A stretch of DNA of 64,000 bases, from contig OX421962.1 in NCBI GenBank assembly GCA_949128115.1, positions 98,796,836 through 98,860,835 of the forward strand, in the 5' to 3' direction. Both the position numbers and the translations under genes were made by a program. Shown piece by piece: positions 45,169 through 55,900 of this stretch. This DNA is from Anaspis maculata. Lineage: Eukaryota > Arthropoda > Insecta > Coleoptera > Scraptiidae. Position 1 is the first letter of the stretch, and each line of letters starts with the position of its first letter. Below the pieces are notes generated by a model, which made no database searches, was not told where the DNA came from, and was given only the letters and a program-made list of their open reading frames with translations.

Positions 45169-46063
45169 CAGGGTTATTCAAAAGTCAGGAATAAAATTCA
45201 TAATTTTTTTCCATATTTATTTCGGAAAAAACGCTCGAACAGGTCGATTTCCAAAAACGGTAAGCCGTCTTTTCATGACACGTGTCATGTTCTACCGTCA
45301 ACCCCCTAACCCGAAGCCACCCTTAGTATTTTTTTTCAAATGGCACCCTATGGCTTGTGGGGCTCATTGGAAAGCTTGTCAAAAACTCTATTCAGATCTA
45401 CCATTGAAAATTAGATCGGACGCTTCACCATGAAGTTTTGAGGAACATCAGTTCAACTTAACAGTCCAGAATAAAATTCATAATTTTTTTCCATATTTAT
45501 TTAAAAAAAAACGCTCGAACAGGTCGATTTCTAAAAACGGTAAGCCGTTTTTTCATGACACGTGTCATGTTCTACCGTCAACCCTCTAACCCCAAGCCAC
45601 CCATTTGCCAGGTGCCATTTGAAAAAAAATATCAAGGGTGGCTTGGGGTTAGGAGGTTGACGGTAAAACATGACACGTGTCATGAAAAAACGGCTTACTG
45701 TTTTTAGAAATCGACCTGTTCGAGCGTTTTTTCCGGAATAAATATGGAAAAAAATTATTCCGGACTGTTAAGTTAAACTGGAGTTCCTCAAAGCTTCATG
45801 GTGAAACGTCCGATCTAATTTTCAATGGTAGATCTGAATAGAGTTTTCGACAAGCTTTCCAACGAGCCCTCACAAGACATAGGGTGCTGTTTGAAAAAAA
45901 ATACTAAGGGTGGCTTGGGGCTGGGGGGTTGACGGTAGAACATGACACGTGTCATGAAAAAACGGCTTACCATTTTTAGAAATCGACCTGTTCGAGCATT
46001 TTTTTCCGAAATAAATATGGAAAAAAAGTTATGAATTTTATTCCGGACTTTTGAATAACCCTG
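45169..46063. mobile_element. TA-flanked palindrome with duplicated arms (+ + - -)
   Basis: CAGGGTTATTCAAAAGTC and its complement close the element, with TA at 45167-45168 and 46064-46065. The arm block (AATAAAATTCATAATTTTTT then CGCTCGAACAGGTCGATTT then CATGACACGTGTCATG) occurs four times: about 45180-45305 and 45470-45605 direct, 45635-45765 and 45905-46045 inverted. The dyad is near 45615. Each arm therefore carries a tandem duplication of about 300 bases. No coding sequence. Confidence 0.75.
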
Positions 46064-46303
46064 TATTTGCGTATTTTCTTCCTAATAACAATCGCCAAAT
46101 AATCAGAAAGTCAAGACTTTGGGCACTACCTATACGTATAATAACGTATAATAACAGTAGGTAGCTTTAGGACAAGGCGATGGTCTAGGCGAAGGTGCCA
46201 GGCTATGGTGCTATGGTCGAGGCGAGGGTACGAGGCTATGGGCGAGGCGATGGTACCAGGCGATGGTCGGTGCGCCGTTATGGCCATACACTTAGTCCTA
46301 CTA

Positions 46304-46684
46304 CACTCAACAGTCAACACAATCATCTTTATGGGCAATACCATACTATCATTCATACATACTGGATGAACAGCGCAAGGCGGCAAGGTCACTTGCCACC
46401 CTCAATTAAACAATGGTTTTTAGTGAAGCCCCTCTCCCTCGGCCTCTCCTGTGTACAGTAGGTATCTATTTAGTGGTTAAACAAATTGGCCTGATTGGAG
46501 AAACTTGTGAAAAATTAAGGCAAACCGATTTTTAGCATACATCAAGCTCCTTCAATTTTGAATGTCATATTTGCAAAAGTGAGATCTGTTTATTTTATTA
46601 GTCTACCCACGATAAAACATGTCGTTAAATCAATTTTACATTAGACTATTCCGCGGTAGATTCGTCCTGTTTTAAATACGTACA
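46304..46684. other. intergenic, nothing recognised
   Basis: AT-rich spacer without coding or structural signals. Confidence 0.3.
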
Positions 46685-48274
46685 TATACGCGATATTAGT
46701 GGGACCTCAGAGTCGCCATTGTCAAATGCCGGATCCAACAATGGTCTGAGAACAAAGGAAATTTCAGAAATTGTTTTTTTGTAGTATTACCTAACATATT
46801 CAACTATATTGGGGTACGAAGTGATAAACAACCGAACCTAGAGGTCATTTTGGAGCATATTCCAATTTTTTATCTTTTTTCTTGAAGATTTTATCAGCAA
46901 AAGAAGTTTGAAAGTGACAGCGATGACATAACCTCAAAGCGCAAACAACTGCACCTGCACCAGACAACAACAAGAATCAGTCATCCAGTCAACCACACGG
47001 CAAAGTGCAGAGCTGCAGACGTGTTGGAGAAGCTTTTTTTCTGATTTTCAGTTGATCACTCGGTTGGTCATTTTGTAGTGAAATTGGTAGGTAAGTAATG
47101 TGTTGGGCATCAGATAGTAAACACTACAATGAGCGGCGAACATGTAGGTACATTTTTCTCATGCCCAAAAGATGAAAATGAAAGAAAACAAATCGAAGAA
47201 TCTTTTGACATCCTACCTAGGTATGCTGGTAAATTGTAAATTCCAACTTTACAATAATTTGCCTTGAACGGCTGTGATTAGGTACGAAAATACGAAATGC
47301 ACTACTTGCTACTTGCCTATTTTTTTTATTGGCTCAATAGATGGTATGGCCAAAAATAGTGTACCCGTATTTTTTATTTTTCCTGAATTCTTAAAATTGC
47401 GGCCGTGATGCGTGTTTTAAAAATATATTTGTGACGTCACAAATATACTAAAAACTAAACAAACAGCACTGTTGGATTGAAAACTCAAAAAACTGGTAGA
47501 ATGGCATCACAATATTTGAAAAATATGAACATAAAAATCCCACTGAAGTTTCCCTACTGTTACCAACTCTTTGGAAAAAAAATCGGAAAAGAAAATCTTC
47601 TAAACCAATAGATATATTTTTCGGAAATTTTCAGGAAATACTCTTTAGTACTAGCTGTCACCGGCGCCGGCAAGCCGTCGCCTGGGTGACAGCTATGGTT
47701 GAAAAGTAGCCAGAGAATTTGTTCCACTGACACCGGATAAGTGGAAAGGGAATTGTATACATGATGTTGATTTTCGGTTGTTTTAGGCAGATGTCAGGTT
47801 TCCCCTAGGCGAATTTAGTAATTTTTTGCATGTCCGTCGATAGTGTTTTGGTCAGATGAAGTTTTCCAAGAGGCGTGAGCAATTGATTGTGTAAGAGTAA
47901 CATGAATCCGAGCAAATGTTTGTTTTTCGCGTGTTTTGAAATTTCTGCCCCAACTTGTAGGGTTCTATTGTGAACGGAACGCATGTCAGTGGGTAGTGTC
48001 TGGTCAGTGAAGAGTTGTCGGGGAAAATCGATACACCATTATTTTGTTTATTAATACGTATTTCTACTTTTCTTCAAGGTAACTAATGAAAATACTGGAA
48101 ACATGATGAAGCTTTAAAAGATGAAAGTGACTATATGTGTTATGGAAACCTAAACCGGAAGAAGGTACTGTCGTGGAAGACACTGTGTAGTGGAAGGAAA
48201 AGCAGAACCGTGTATTTGTATTATTTGGGAGCCTTTCTAAATATTTGTAGGAGAAATTTTGATGGAATAAAAAT

Positions 48275-50035
48275 ATGTGCAAAATTCAAAATTTGGCAGT
48301 TACGTTTCAATTATTCATCTGAACCAAGTCTAGGTTTGAAAACTCAATGGATTCGTTTGAAAAAAGCCAGAGTTCAATACGGCGCCGGCTTCAAACTGCC
48401 AAAATGTCGAATTTGACGAATGCACTTGGATTGTCCATCTTGACTAAGTATTTGTTGAATCTCAATACAATCTACTGTTGAAAAATACAATAGTTCAATA
48501 TGGCAGCCTTGGAAATGTCAAAATGGCAAATTTGACAGATGCATCTCGATTATTTACTTCAAGTAGATAAAGGCTTGTTATATCAACCAGATATGTTAAA
48601 AGATGCACAAATTTCATGTGGCGGTCTCTTGAAACGTCAAAAATCAAAATTTGACAGATGCATTTGGATCGCCAACCTCAAGTGTGTGTAGATTTAAGAT
48701 CTCAATAAGATCGGTTGAACAGTGTGAAAATTCAATATGGCGGCCTCTTGAAACGTCAAAAACCAAAATTTGACAGATGCGTTTTGATCGCCAATCTCAA
48801 GTATCTATGGGTTCAAATTCCCAATCAGATCAGTTGAGAAATATGGAAGTTCGATATGGCGTCCTCTTAGAACGTCAAAAACCAAAATTTGACAGCTGCA
48901 TTTCGATTACCAACCTCCAAGTGGGTACAGATTTAAAATCCCAATTAGATCGGTTGAAAAATGCAAAATTTCAATATGGCGACCTCTTGAAACGTCAAAA
49001 ACCAAAATTTGACAGCTGCATATCGATCGCCAACCTCCAAGTGGGTAAAGGTTTAAATCCCAATCAGATCGCTTGAAAAATACAACAGTTAATTATGGCG
49101 GCCTCTTGAAACGTCAAAAATCAAAATTTGACAGATGCGTTTTGATCGTCAATCTCAAGTGGCTATGGGTTCAAATTCCCAATCAAATCAGTTGAGAAAT
49201 GTGAGAGTTCAATATGGCGGCCTTTTGAAACGTCAAAAACCAAAATTTGACAGCTGCATTTCGATCGCCAACCTCCAAGTGGATATAGGTCCAAAATCCC
49301 AATCAGATCGGTTGAAAAATGCAAACGTTTAATATGACGGCCTGTTGAAACGTCAAAAATCAAAATTTGACAGATTCGTTTTGATCGCCAATTTCAAGTG
49401 GCTGTGGGTTCAAATTCCCAATCAGATCAGTTGAGAAATGTGAAAGTTCAATATGGCGGCCTTTTGAAACGTCAAAAACCAAAATTTCACAGCTGCATTT
49501 CGATCGCCAACCTCCAAGTGGGTATAGGTCCAAAATCCCAATCAAATCGGTTGAAGAATGCAAAAATTCAATATGGCGGCCTCTTGAAACGTCAAAAATC
49601 AAAATTTGACAGATGCGTTTTGATCGCCATTCTCAAGTGGCTATGGGTTCAAATTCCCAATCAGATCAGTTGAGAAATGTGAAAGTTCAATATGGCGGCC
49701 TTTTGAAACGTCAAAAACAAAAATTTGACAGCTGCATTTCGATCGCCAACCTCCAAGTGGCTATGGGTTCAAATTCCCAATCAGATCGGTTGAAAAATGC
49801 AAAAGTTCAATATGGCGGCCTGTTGAAACGTCAAAAATCAAAATTTGACACATGCATCTTGGTTGTCCAACCCAAGTGGGTATACGTTCCAGATCCCAAT
49901 CGGATAGGTTGAAAATGCAAGAGTTCAATATGGCGACTTTTCGAAACGTCAACAATCGAAATTTGACAGATGCATTCAAACAATCATTTTCAAGTTGGCA
50001 TAGGTTCAAAATCCCAATCGGATGTTGTGGTAATG
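48275..50035. repeat. 119/120-bp satellite array, about 14 units, dimeric order
   Basis: Units are marked by TTCAATATGGCGGCC near 48375, 48496, 48615, 48733, 48853, 48973, 49091, 49210, 49330, 49449, 49569, 49688, 49808 and 49928. Each continues TTGAAACGTCAAAAANC and AAAATTTGACAG. In 48780-49860 two variants tend to alternate: one with GATGCGTTTTGATCGCCA and GGCTATGGGTTCAAATTCC, the other with CTGCATTTCGATCGCCAACC and GGTATAGGTCCAAAATCC. This gives a dimer of about 239 bases. Outer units are more diverged. Open frames on both strands are by-products of the period. Confidence 0.85.
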
Positions 50036-50099
50036 ATGATGATTGAAAAATGTCATGTAACGATTTCCGCTTTCATCATTACATTTAGGTACTCGCGAA

Positions 50100-51180
50100 A
50101 ACGTCCATAACTGTCGGCATCATTCCAACGTATTTAAAAGCACTCGCGAAAAACATGCCCAAATGGTTCGCGAAAAATCGCCTTGATGGTGTGCCGTCAG
50201 CCGTCACTGCTGTGACATTACATTGACATTTGCAAATGCCACCACACAACTGCGACGCTCAATAATGCTGCCAATGTTTGTAGTGATATTTTGGAAAATT
50301 TGACAAGAAAAACTCCGAAACAAGGACGCACATCTAAACACGGACTCTTTCTGGAAGTGTGACCAAAAGGTAGGATGGAATTATCATGGATTCCGTAGAA
50401 AACAAGTCGCGACAAGGAACCCCTGTAACCGACATGAAATTTGCTCTGGCGGACCGAAAAGGCCCCTTTTCTCGAAATGTGAAGCCGCTGGAAATCGCAA
50501 ATAAACTGTGAGTACCCCCCAGATGTGTTTCGGCCCCAAATCAACATCAACTTATCTGTTTTTTTGTGAAATTACTCCGTCAACGTCAGACACGGCCCGC
50601 GAAATTCAAGCGAAATGCCTTATTATTTGAAGGAGACCTTGCGTTTCTGGTGCCTGGCAAACGCCCACAGGTCTCCTGGGCCGCTACGGTAGCATTTCGT
50701 ACCCTGACGGGGTCATTTTTTCCAAAAACATTGTTGAAATGCCCCGAGCTGTTCAGTTTTCCAAAACCCAGAGCGTCAATTTGACGTTTCTGTCACTTTG
50801 GCCGTGCCGTGTTCCAATTTCATCATTTTTCGGCTAAATTTCTAGAAAAGCCCCGCCAAATGGCCCGCAACAAACGAAACCGAGCCCCCGGAAACCCCCC
50901 GGTCGGCATTTCACACCAAATTTCTCGAAATTCTCCCCGAAAAGCCGAATTTTTGCCGCAAAAACGTAACAAGATGTTTGGAATGGAATACTCGAAGCGG
51001 CGGTTCCCTGGAAAAAATTGGAATGAATTATGAATTTTCGAAAATGCCCCTCGAATTCGGCAGAAATTTCGGAGATTTCCCATCGTCAACTTGCACTGCG
51101 GTTCGTCGGCGAAAATTAAAAAAAAAATACCCCGCCAAAATCCGACGCCTGGTTTTCACAAACGGCTGTAGATAGCGTTA
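50100..51180. other. GC-richer interior of the 5.1 kb element
   Basis: Contrasts with the surroundings, with CCCGCGAAATTC, AACCGAGCCCCCGG and several TCGCGAAAA words. Short frames at 50218-50550 (minus) and 50566-50784 (plus) lack domains. It may be host sequence captured between the inverted ends. I do not recognise a gene. Confidence 0.35.
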
Positions 51181-51378
51181 AGAGTTTGGCATGGGTTACA
51201 TTGGTGGGATGATTAAAAGTATTTCCAGCCAAATTCATTCCATAGGCAAGTACCCCATTGTTTGTTCTAATGAAGTAAGATACCTACATCACTAATCGCA
51301 TACTGTTGCCGTTAAAGGCGAAATGTGGAACACGGACCCGGTGCATGTTTATGCATTTGCCATTTCTTCACAAGCCCT

Positions 51379-51511
51379 GGGGCCCTATTCTTGAAACGGG
51401 GAACAGAATCCACATGTGTAGTTGCTAGGCAAGGGCCAATCATAGCTCTCCTTGCATAGCAACACCGCATATGAGAGAGAACTTTGTTCCCCGTTTCAAG
51501 AATAAGGCCCC
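51379..51511. repeat. 133-bp hairpin MITE
   Basis: GGGGCCCTATTCTTGAAACG and its complement at the right end (CGTTTCAAGAATAAGGCCCC) form terminal repeats of about 26 bases. It is nested in the 5.1 kb element. Confidence 0.7.
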
Positions 51512-51820
51512 TGATAAGAGGAAGCGCAAAGACACGCTTCCGCTCTACAAGTTGTTTATGCATTGAGGTTTGAGGTTATGTTGCGCTGTCACATCAACTT
51601 CTTTTGCTGATATAATGTTGAGGAAAAAAGATGAAAAATCGAAATATGCTCTCAAAATGACCTCTAGGTTCTATAGTTTGTCACTTCGTACCCCAATATA
51701 GTTAAATATGCAAGGTAATGCTATCAAAAAATAATTTCTGAAATTTCCTTTGTTCTCAGACTATTGTTGGATCCGGCATTTAAAAACGGCGATCCTGACA
51801 TCACACCAATATCGCGTATA

Positions 51821-51891
51821 AGCCATGAGATAATCCCCTCCCTAAACAACTGTCAATGCTGCAAAATCCCATCTTTCAGTGTCTCATGGCT
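51821..51891. repeat. 71-bp hairpin
   Basis: AGCCATGAGA at 51821 pairs with TCTCATGGCT ending at 51891, immediately next to the right end of the 5.1 kb element. Confidence 0.5.
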
Positions 51892-51892
51892 T

Positions 51893-52580
51893 TTGAGCCT
51901 AGTCAACCAAACAAACATGCGTGCGAGGGCGAGGTAATCAATTCAAGGGTGCCCTATTGCGAAAGGTCTGCAAAGTGTCTTGATTTCCAGTAGCTCAGCT
52001 ATGAGACATTGGATAGGACCCACAATAGTTTGTGATAAAGTTCATTTTATGTCAAGAAATCAGGAATTTTTCATGAGCTTTGCCACCACTTGTTCCAGGT
52101 GGCTTACTGGTTCGTTAGAAAACAACACACACTAGCTCTGTCTCGTCTATTCAAGTCATGACGACACAAAAGTTTTTTCTTGTCTTTTGCGCAGACCCCA
52201 CGACGAGGGGTTAACCACTCGGCAATTTTGGTGTACAGCCGTGAGCAACTTTCTGGCAATTGTGGCCATTTTCTGGCAATTGGCGATTTTGGTGTGCACA
52301 TTTTTCTCAGGTGGTCAACCCCTCGCTCCACGATGACATTTATGAATGTATCATCACAAACCTCACTCACACATCCAAGACAATGTTTCTAAATCAGACG
52401 GGAACTTTGATTCCCATGGCGACCTTTCCAACATCGGGCTGTTGCCGCTTCTCGTACTTCAACTGACCAGACCTTACTCAAACAAATTTTTGGGTTGCAG
52501 CTTTTAGTTAGGACACAGAATCATACTACCTGACTCCCAAAGAACCGACCAAACTCACAGAAAATTAAATAATAAAACAT
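51893..52580. other. intergenic downstream of the cadherin gene
   Basis: No gene seen. CGAGGGGTTAACCACTC near 52205 and GTGGTCAACCCCTCG near 52311 form an inverted pair of about 125 bases span. Confidence 0.45.
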
Positions 52581-52586
52581 TTTAAT
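52581..52586 (-). terminator. candidate polyadenylation signal ATTAAA
   Basis: On the minus strand ATTAAA lies about 50 bases after the cadherin stop codon (52635-52637). No canonical AATAAA was seen in the first 120 bases of the 3' region, so this variant is the best candidate. Confidence 0.45.
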
Positions 52587-52634
52587 AAATAAAAACACAC
52601 AACAATAGCTTATCAAACACTTCACAGAATAATT

Positions 52635-52974
52635 TCACGTCGTAATTTCATCTTTTGTTTCGTACTCTTCCTCGTACGATGCATTGTCATACTCAAATTC
52701 CGGATTGTCTTCCACGCCGATGAGGTCAGAGTCACCGCTACTGGCGACGCTGAAATGACAAAGAAAGTAAAACCGGCGACATCACGTCAAATCAGACCAG
52801 TCATACCTGACGCGATCGGGTTCCTTGTGATTGTCAACTTCGGTGTTGTAAACCGGATTGGAACCTTCCACTGCGTGTTTATTGGTCGTCGGAGCAGCGA
52901 CTCCTGCTCGATTCAGCCCGGATTCTTGCGAACCGAACTTGGTGTTGGATAAATTGTTGATGCGTTGCTTCAAT
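52635..52974 (-). CDS. cadherin exons 18-19, cytoplasmic tail
   Basis: Exon 18 (52807-52974) encodes LKQRINNLSNTKFGSQESGL, then NRAGVAAPTTNKHAVEGSNP and VYN. Exon 19 (52635-52749) encodes SDLIGVEDNPEFEY and ends DEITT before a TGA at 52635-52637. These motifs are the conserved tail of this cadherin group. No classical catenin-binding domain is present. If the intron between them (52750-52806) were retained, the tail would end early in YDWSDLT. Confidence 0.9.
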
Positions 52975-55900
52975 CTGGAAAATACCGACTGTAGAGGTTC
53001 GCGAAGCGATCGAAAAAAACCACAACTCACGCTCTAGTTTTCAACAAAAATGCCATCAAGAGGATCAAACAGAGCGCACCTAGCACCACGGATACGCCGA
53101 TGAGCCAAGCGCGCAGGACTTCTTCCAAATTTTCTTTGGTTTTGGATTCTCCGCCAAACGATAACAGGATCAAACCTTTATCCAAAAACGCTTTGTTCAG
53201 CCTAGCAAAAACTGTAATGTCCGTGAGTTGTCTGGAAAAAGCGACTTGTTAGAACCAATTAGAAGAAGTGGAAACAACACGAACTTGAGAATCACATCGC
53301 CAGATATGGGTTCGTTCTTGTCTGTGTCGATGAAATACGTTGGAGTCACAGTGCGATTGGTCATTTGAACACCACTGCTGTCCGTGTCAGCCGACGGGTT
53401 TTCAGTGTTGCTTTGGTATTTTTCGAATTCTGCATCCAGCACGGCCTTGATCTGGAAAAGTTTCGTAAGTCAAAACCGAAGCGGAAGTTTTCAAGCAAGG
53501 CGACGTACGTCATCTCGTTGGGATTGAACTTGAGCCAGAGGATTCTGGAATTTGAATTTAACACGGTCGTCTTCAGATACTATGTACAACTTGACGGTGG
53601 CCGTTTTCAGATGGGTTTCGTCCAAATCGTGGACGTTGACAGTGAAGGTGAAATAGCCGGCCATGCTGGTGGTCACGCCGAAGTTCAGGGTGATTTCTCC
53701 ATTGTCTTCTCGCATGTTGAAAGGGTGCTGCATGCCCAAACCGGTGCCGGTGGTTTGTATTGAGCTCTCATCTATATGGTAAGACAGTTTGTCGTGGAGC
53801 TCGTCACCTGTGGAGGGGTCGGCAATGTCAAGGTCGGTGGCCTAAAAATGGACATTAGCAAGATGGTTTCGGTGAGATATTGGGATTTACCGTGGGAGTT
53901 AACACTGGGGTTCCAGCAACGTAGTTCATGAGAATTCCAGCGTAGTAGCTAGGGGGATCTTTTACAAATACTGGCTCGTTATCGTTTTCGTTCAGTACCT
54001 GTAAACGACATAAATATCGGTTAATACAAGTTTGGACACCAGAACTTTGTATTATAATTATTGCTCTTTTGTTAATGAGTAGGTACCTACTCTTGAAAAA
54101 ATGATCGGGAAATAGGTAGATAGGTTATCACACATTCAATCGGAAACAAGGATTGGAATTTCACTCATTCGATACATTATGTGGCGTTTCAGCTTCCAAG
54201 AAATACATAGCGAGGTGGTTTTTTTTGGTAATTTTTTTTGTGCGGATTTCAAACTCCCTTCCCAGCAAAGTTTGCAGTCGAGTTTCTTTGATCAGCAATT
54301 ATGAAGCTGTGAGTGGTTTAAGGTCCACAACTTACATGATTGTCTGATGAGTCATCATAGTGATGATGTTTATGATGACCCTAATGATGACTCAAATCAA
54401 CAGTCCTGACTTCAGACATGTTTTAAGAAAAGTCAATAAGGTTTGTTATCTCTGTCTCAATGATTTTTCAACATATCTCATCGTAGTCTATCCGTTAGCT
54501 ACTATTTTGTATTGTGGAAGAGGTCGAAAAACTTCTTCAGAATCCCAATAGGTTAAGGCCTACAAAAGCAGATTTGTCGGTGGCAACGCTCAAAATTGGT
54601 GGTGCAGTTAGTCCAAGAGACAGGTCTAGAGTGAACATAGATGATTTGACGTAACGAGTTAACGTGAGAAAATAATTCAAGGTGTAATATAAGGTGATGC
54701 AACGACAAGTAGACAATGCAGTCTTGACCTTCGCAACACACACTATTGTTTTCGTCCTTGGAAACACACACAGGGGTCCTCGGACCCCATTTTCAAAGTC
54801 CCAAAAGAATGGCACAACAAAACTTTTTTGAGTAAACTGTCAAGAATATTGATGAAGGCAAGTGTAATCGACCTAGTTCAATTATTTTGTCAGCTTCCAA
54901 AATACAATAATGCCAAAAATTGTGGAATTTGTCAAACCCTGTAATATAAAAAGTTAGCCCGCAGCCGGAAAAACATGGTTGCATGAAATATTGAATTTTT
55001 TTGAAAGTACCACAATGGAAGTGGGAAAAGTTGATGGGCTGTGAAGTTCTAAGATATAATAAACAAAAAAAATACTAATTTCAATAATTTAAATTCAAAA
55101 ACTCGGAAAGTCAAAATTGGAGATTCTCGCTTTTGACCACTTTGAATCCTCATAGAAACCATAATAAGGACATCTGAAACTGATAATTGCGACAGTAGAC
55201 GTGTAAATGTGCAAACTAGATTTACATAAAGGGAAATGGATCAAAATGCAACCATTGAGATTTTATAGAAAAAAAATTGCCGGGGTCTTCCAGGACCCCC
55301 AGTGTGTGGTGCGAAGGTCAAGTGTGAGTCAATACTGATCGGGAGGACAGGGCCCATGCCCAAGTTCTGTTTGTTGTTGAAAATCAAAACAAACCTGAGA
55401 GTTGGACCCCAGTAAAAATAATCCCTGAACTGGTGTCAGAAACTGAAGGGTTTAAACTCTTTTTGATACCAATCAAATGTCACAGGTATTATCCTGACTG
55501 CCTGGTGCAACATAATTTGCAGAATAATCAATATGTGGTACATGGACTTTTTCAAAGTCAGTGACACAAGTGCTAGGGCCCACCAAAGAACAGCAATGAG
55601 GAGGAAAAGGCAATGGGGAAGGAGCCTTGCAAATGCCTTACTGCTTTCCTTGAACAGGGCCACACAATTTGTCTGTCAATCTCACGTGGTCAAGATCTGT
55701 GGAATAAAGTACCAACGCCAACAGATTATGCTGTTATTCTCAGAGCTCTCTTGGGGGCCAGGCTTCAATTGGTCGATCTAGCTCTGTAATTTGAAGGATT
55801 GATGGAGGAGTGCAGAAGGATCAGGATGTGATGAAAAGGCCTCTTGAAGCAATTTATACTGGAACCTTCCATATCTCAAAAAATACGTTTTTCCTCAAGG

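Larger units (their letters stand above)
42150..46303. repeat. inverted-repeat-bounded block with GGCGATGGT tracts
   Basis: TAGTCCTTAGTGTGTGGC and AACGGCGCACCGACCATCGC near 42150-42200 are repeated inverted at 46250-46303. Just inside both, degenerate copies of GGCGATGGTACC / CATAGCCTCGC form tandem-like tracts (42200-42360 and 46165-46280). The block contains the 43372-45057 and 45169-46063 elements. It may be a large composite element or two separate copies of one repeat in opposite orientation. Confidence 0.45.
46685..51820. mobile_element. 5.1 kb composite element with about 270-bp inverted ends
   Basis: TATACGCGATATTAGTG at 46685 and its complement ending at 51820 open inverted repeats of about 270 bases (46685-46955 and 51555-51820). 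The repeats share AAATGCCGGATCC, TATTGGGGTACGAAGTGA, AACCTAGAGGTCATTTTG and GACATAACCTCAAA-type words. The interior holds the 119-bp satellite (48275-50035) and a GC-richer region (50100-51180). No transposase was recognised, so it is non-autonomous. Confidence 0.65.

Noticed and set aside
48777..49912. Several 60-100 codon frames on both strands in the 119-bp array
   Set aside because: They are a by-product of the near-multiple-of-three period; unit-length changes break them, and both strands are equally open.
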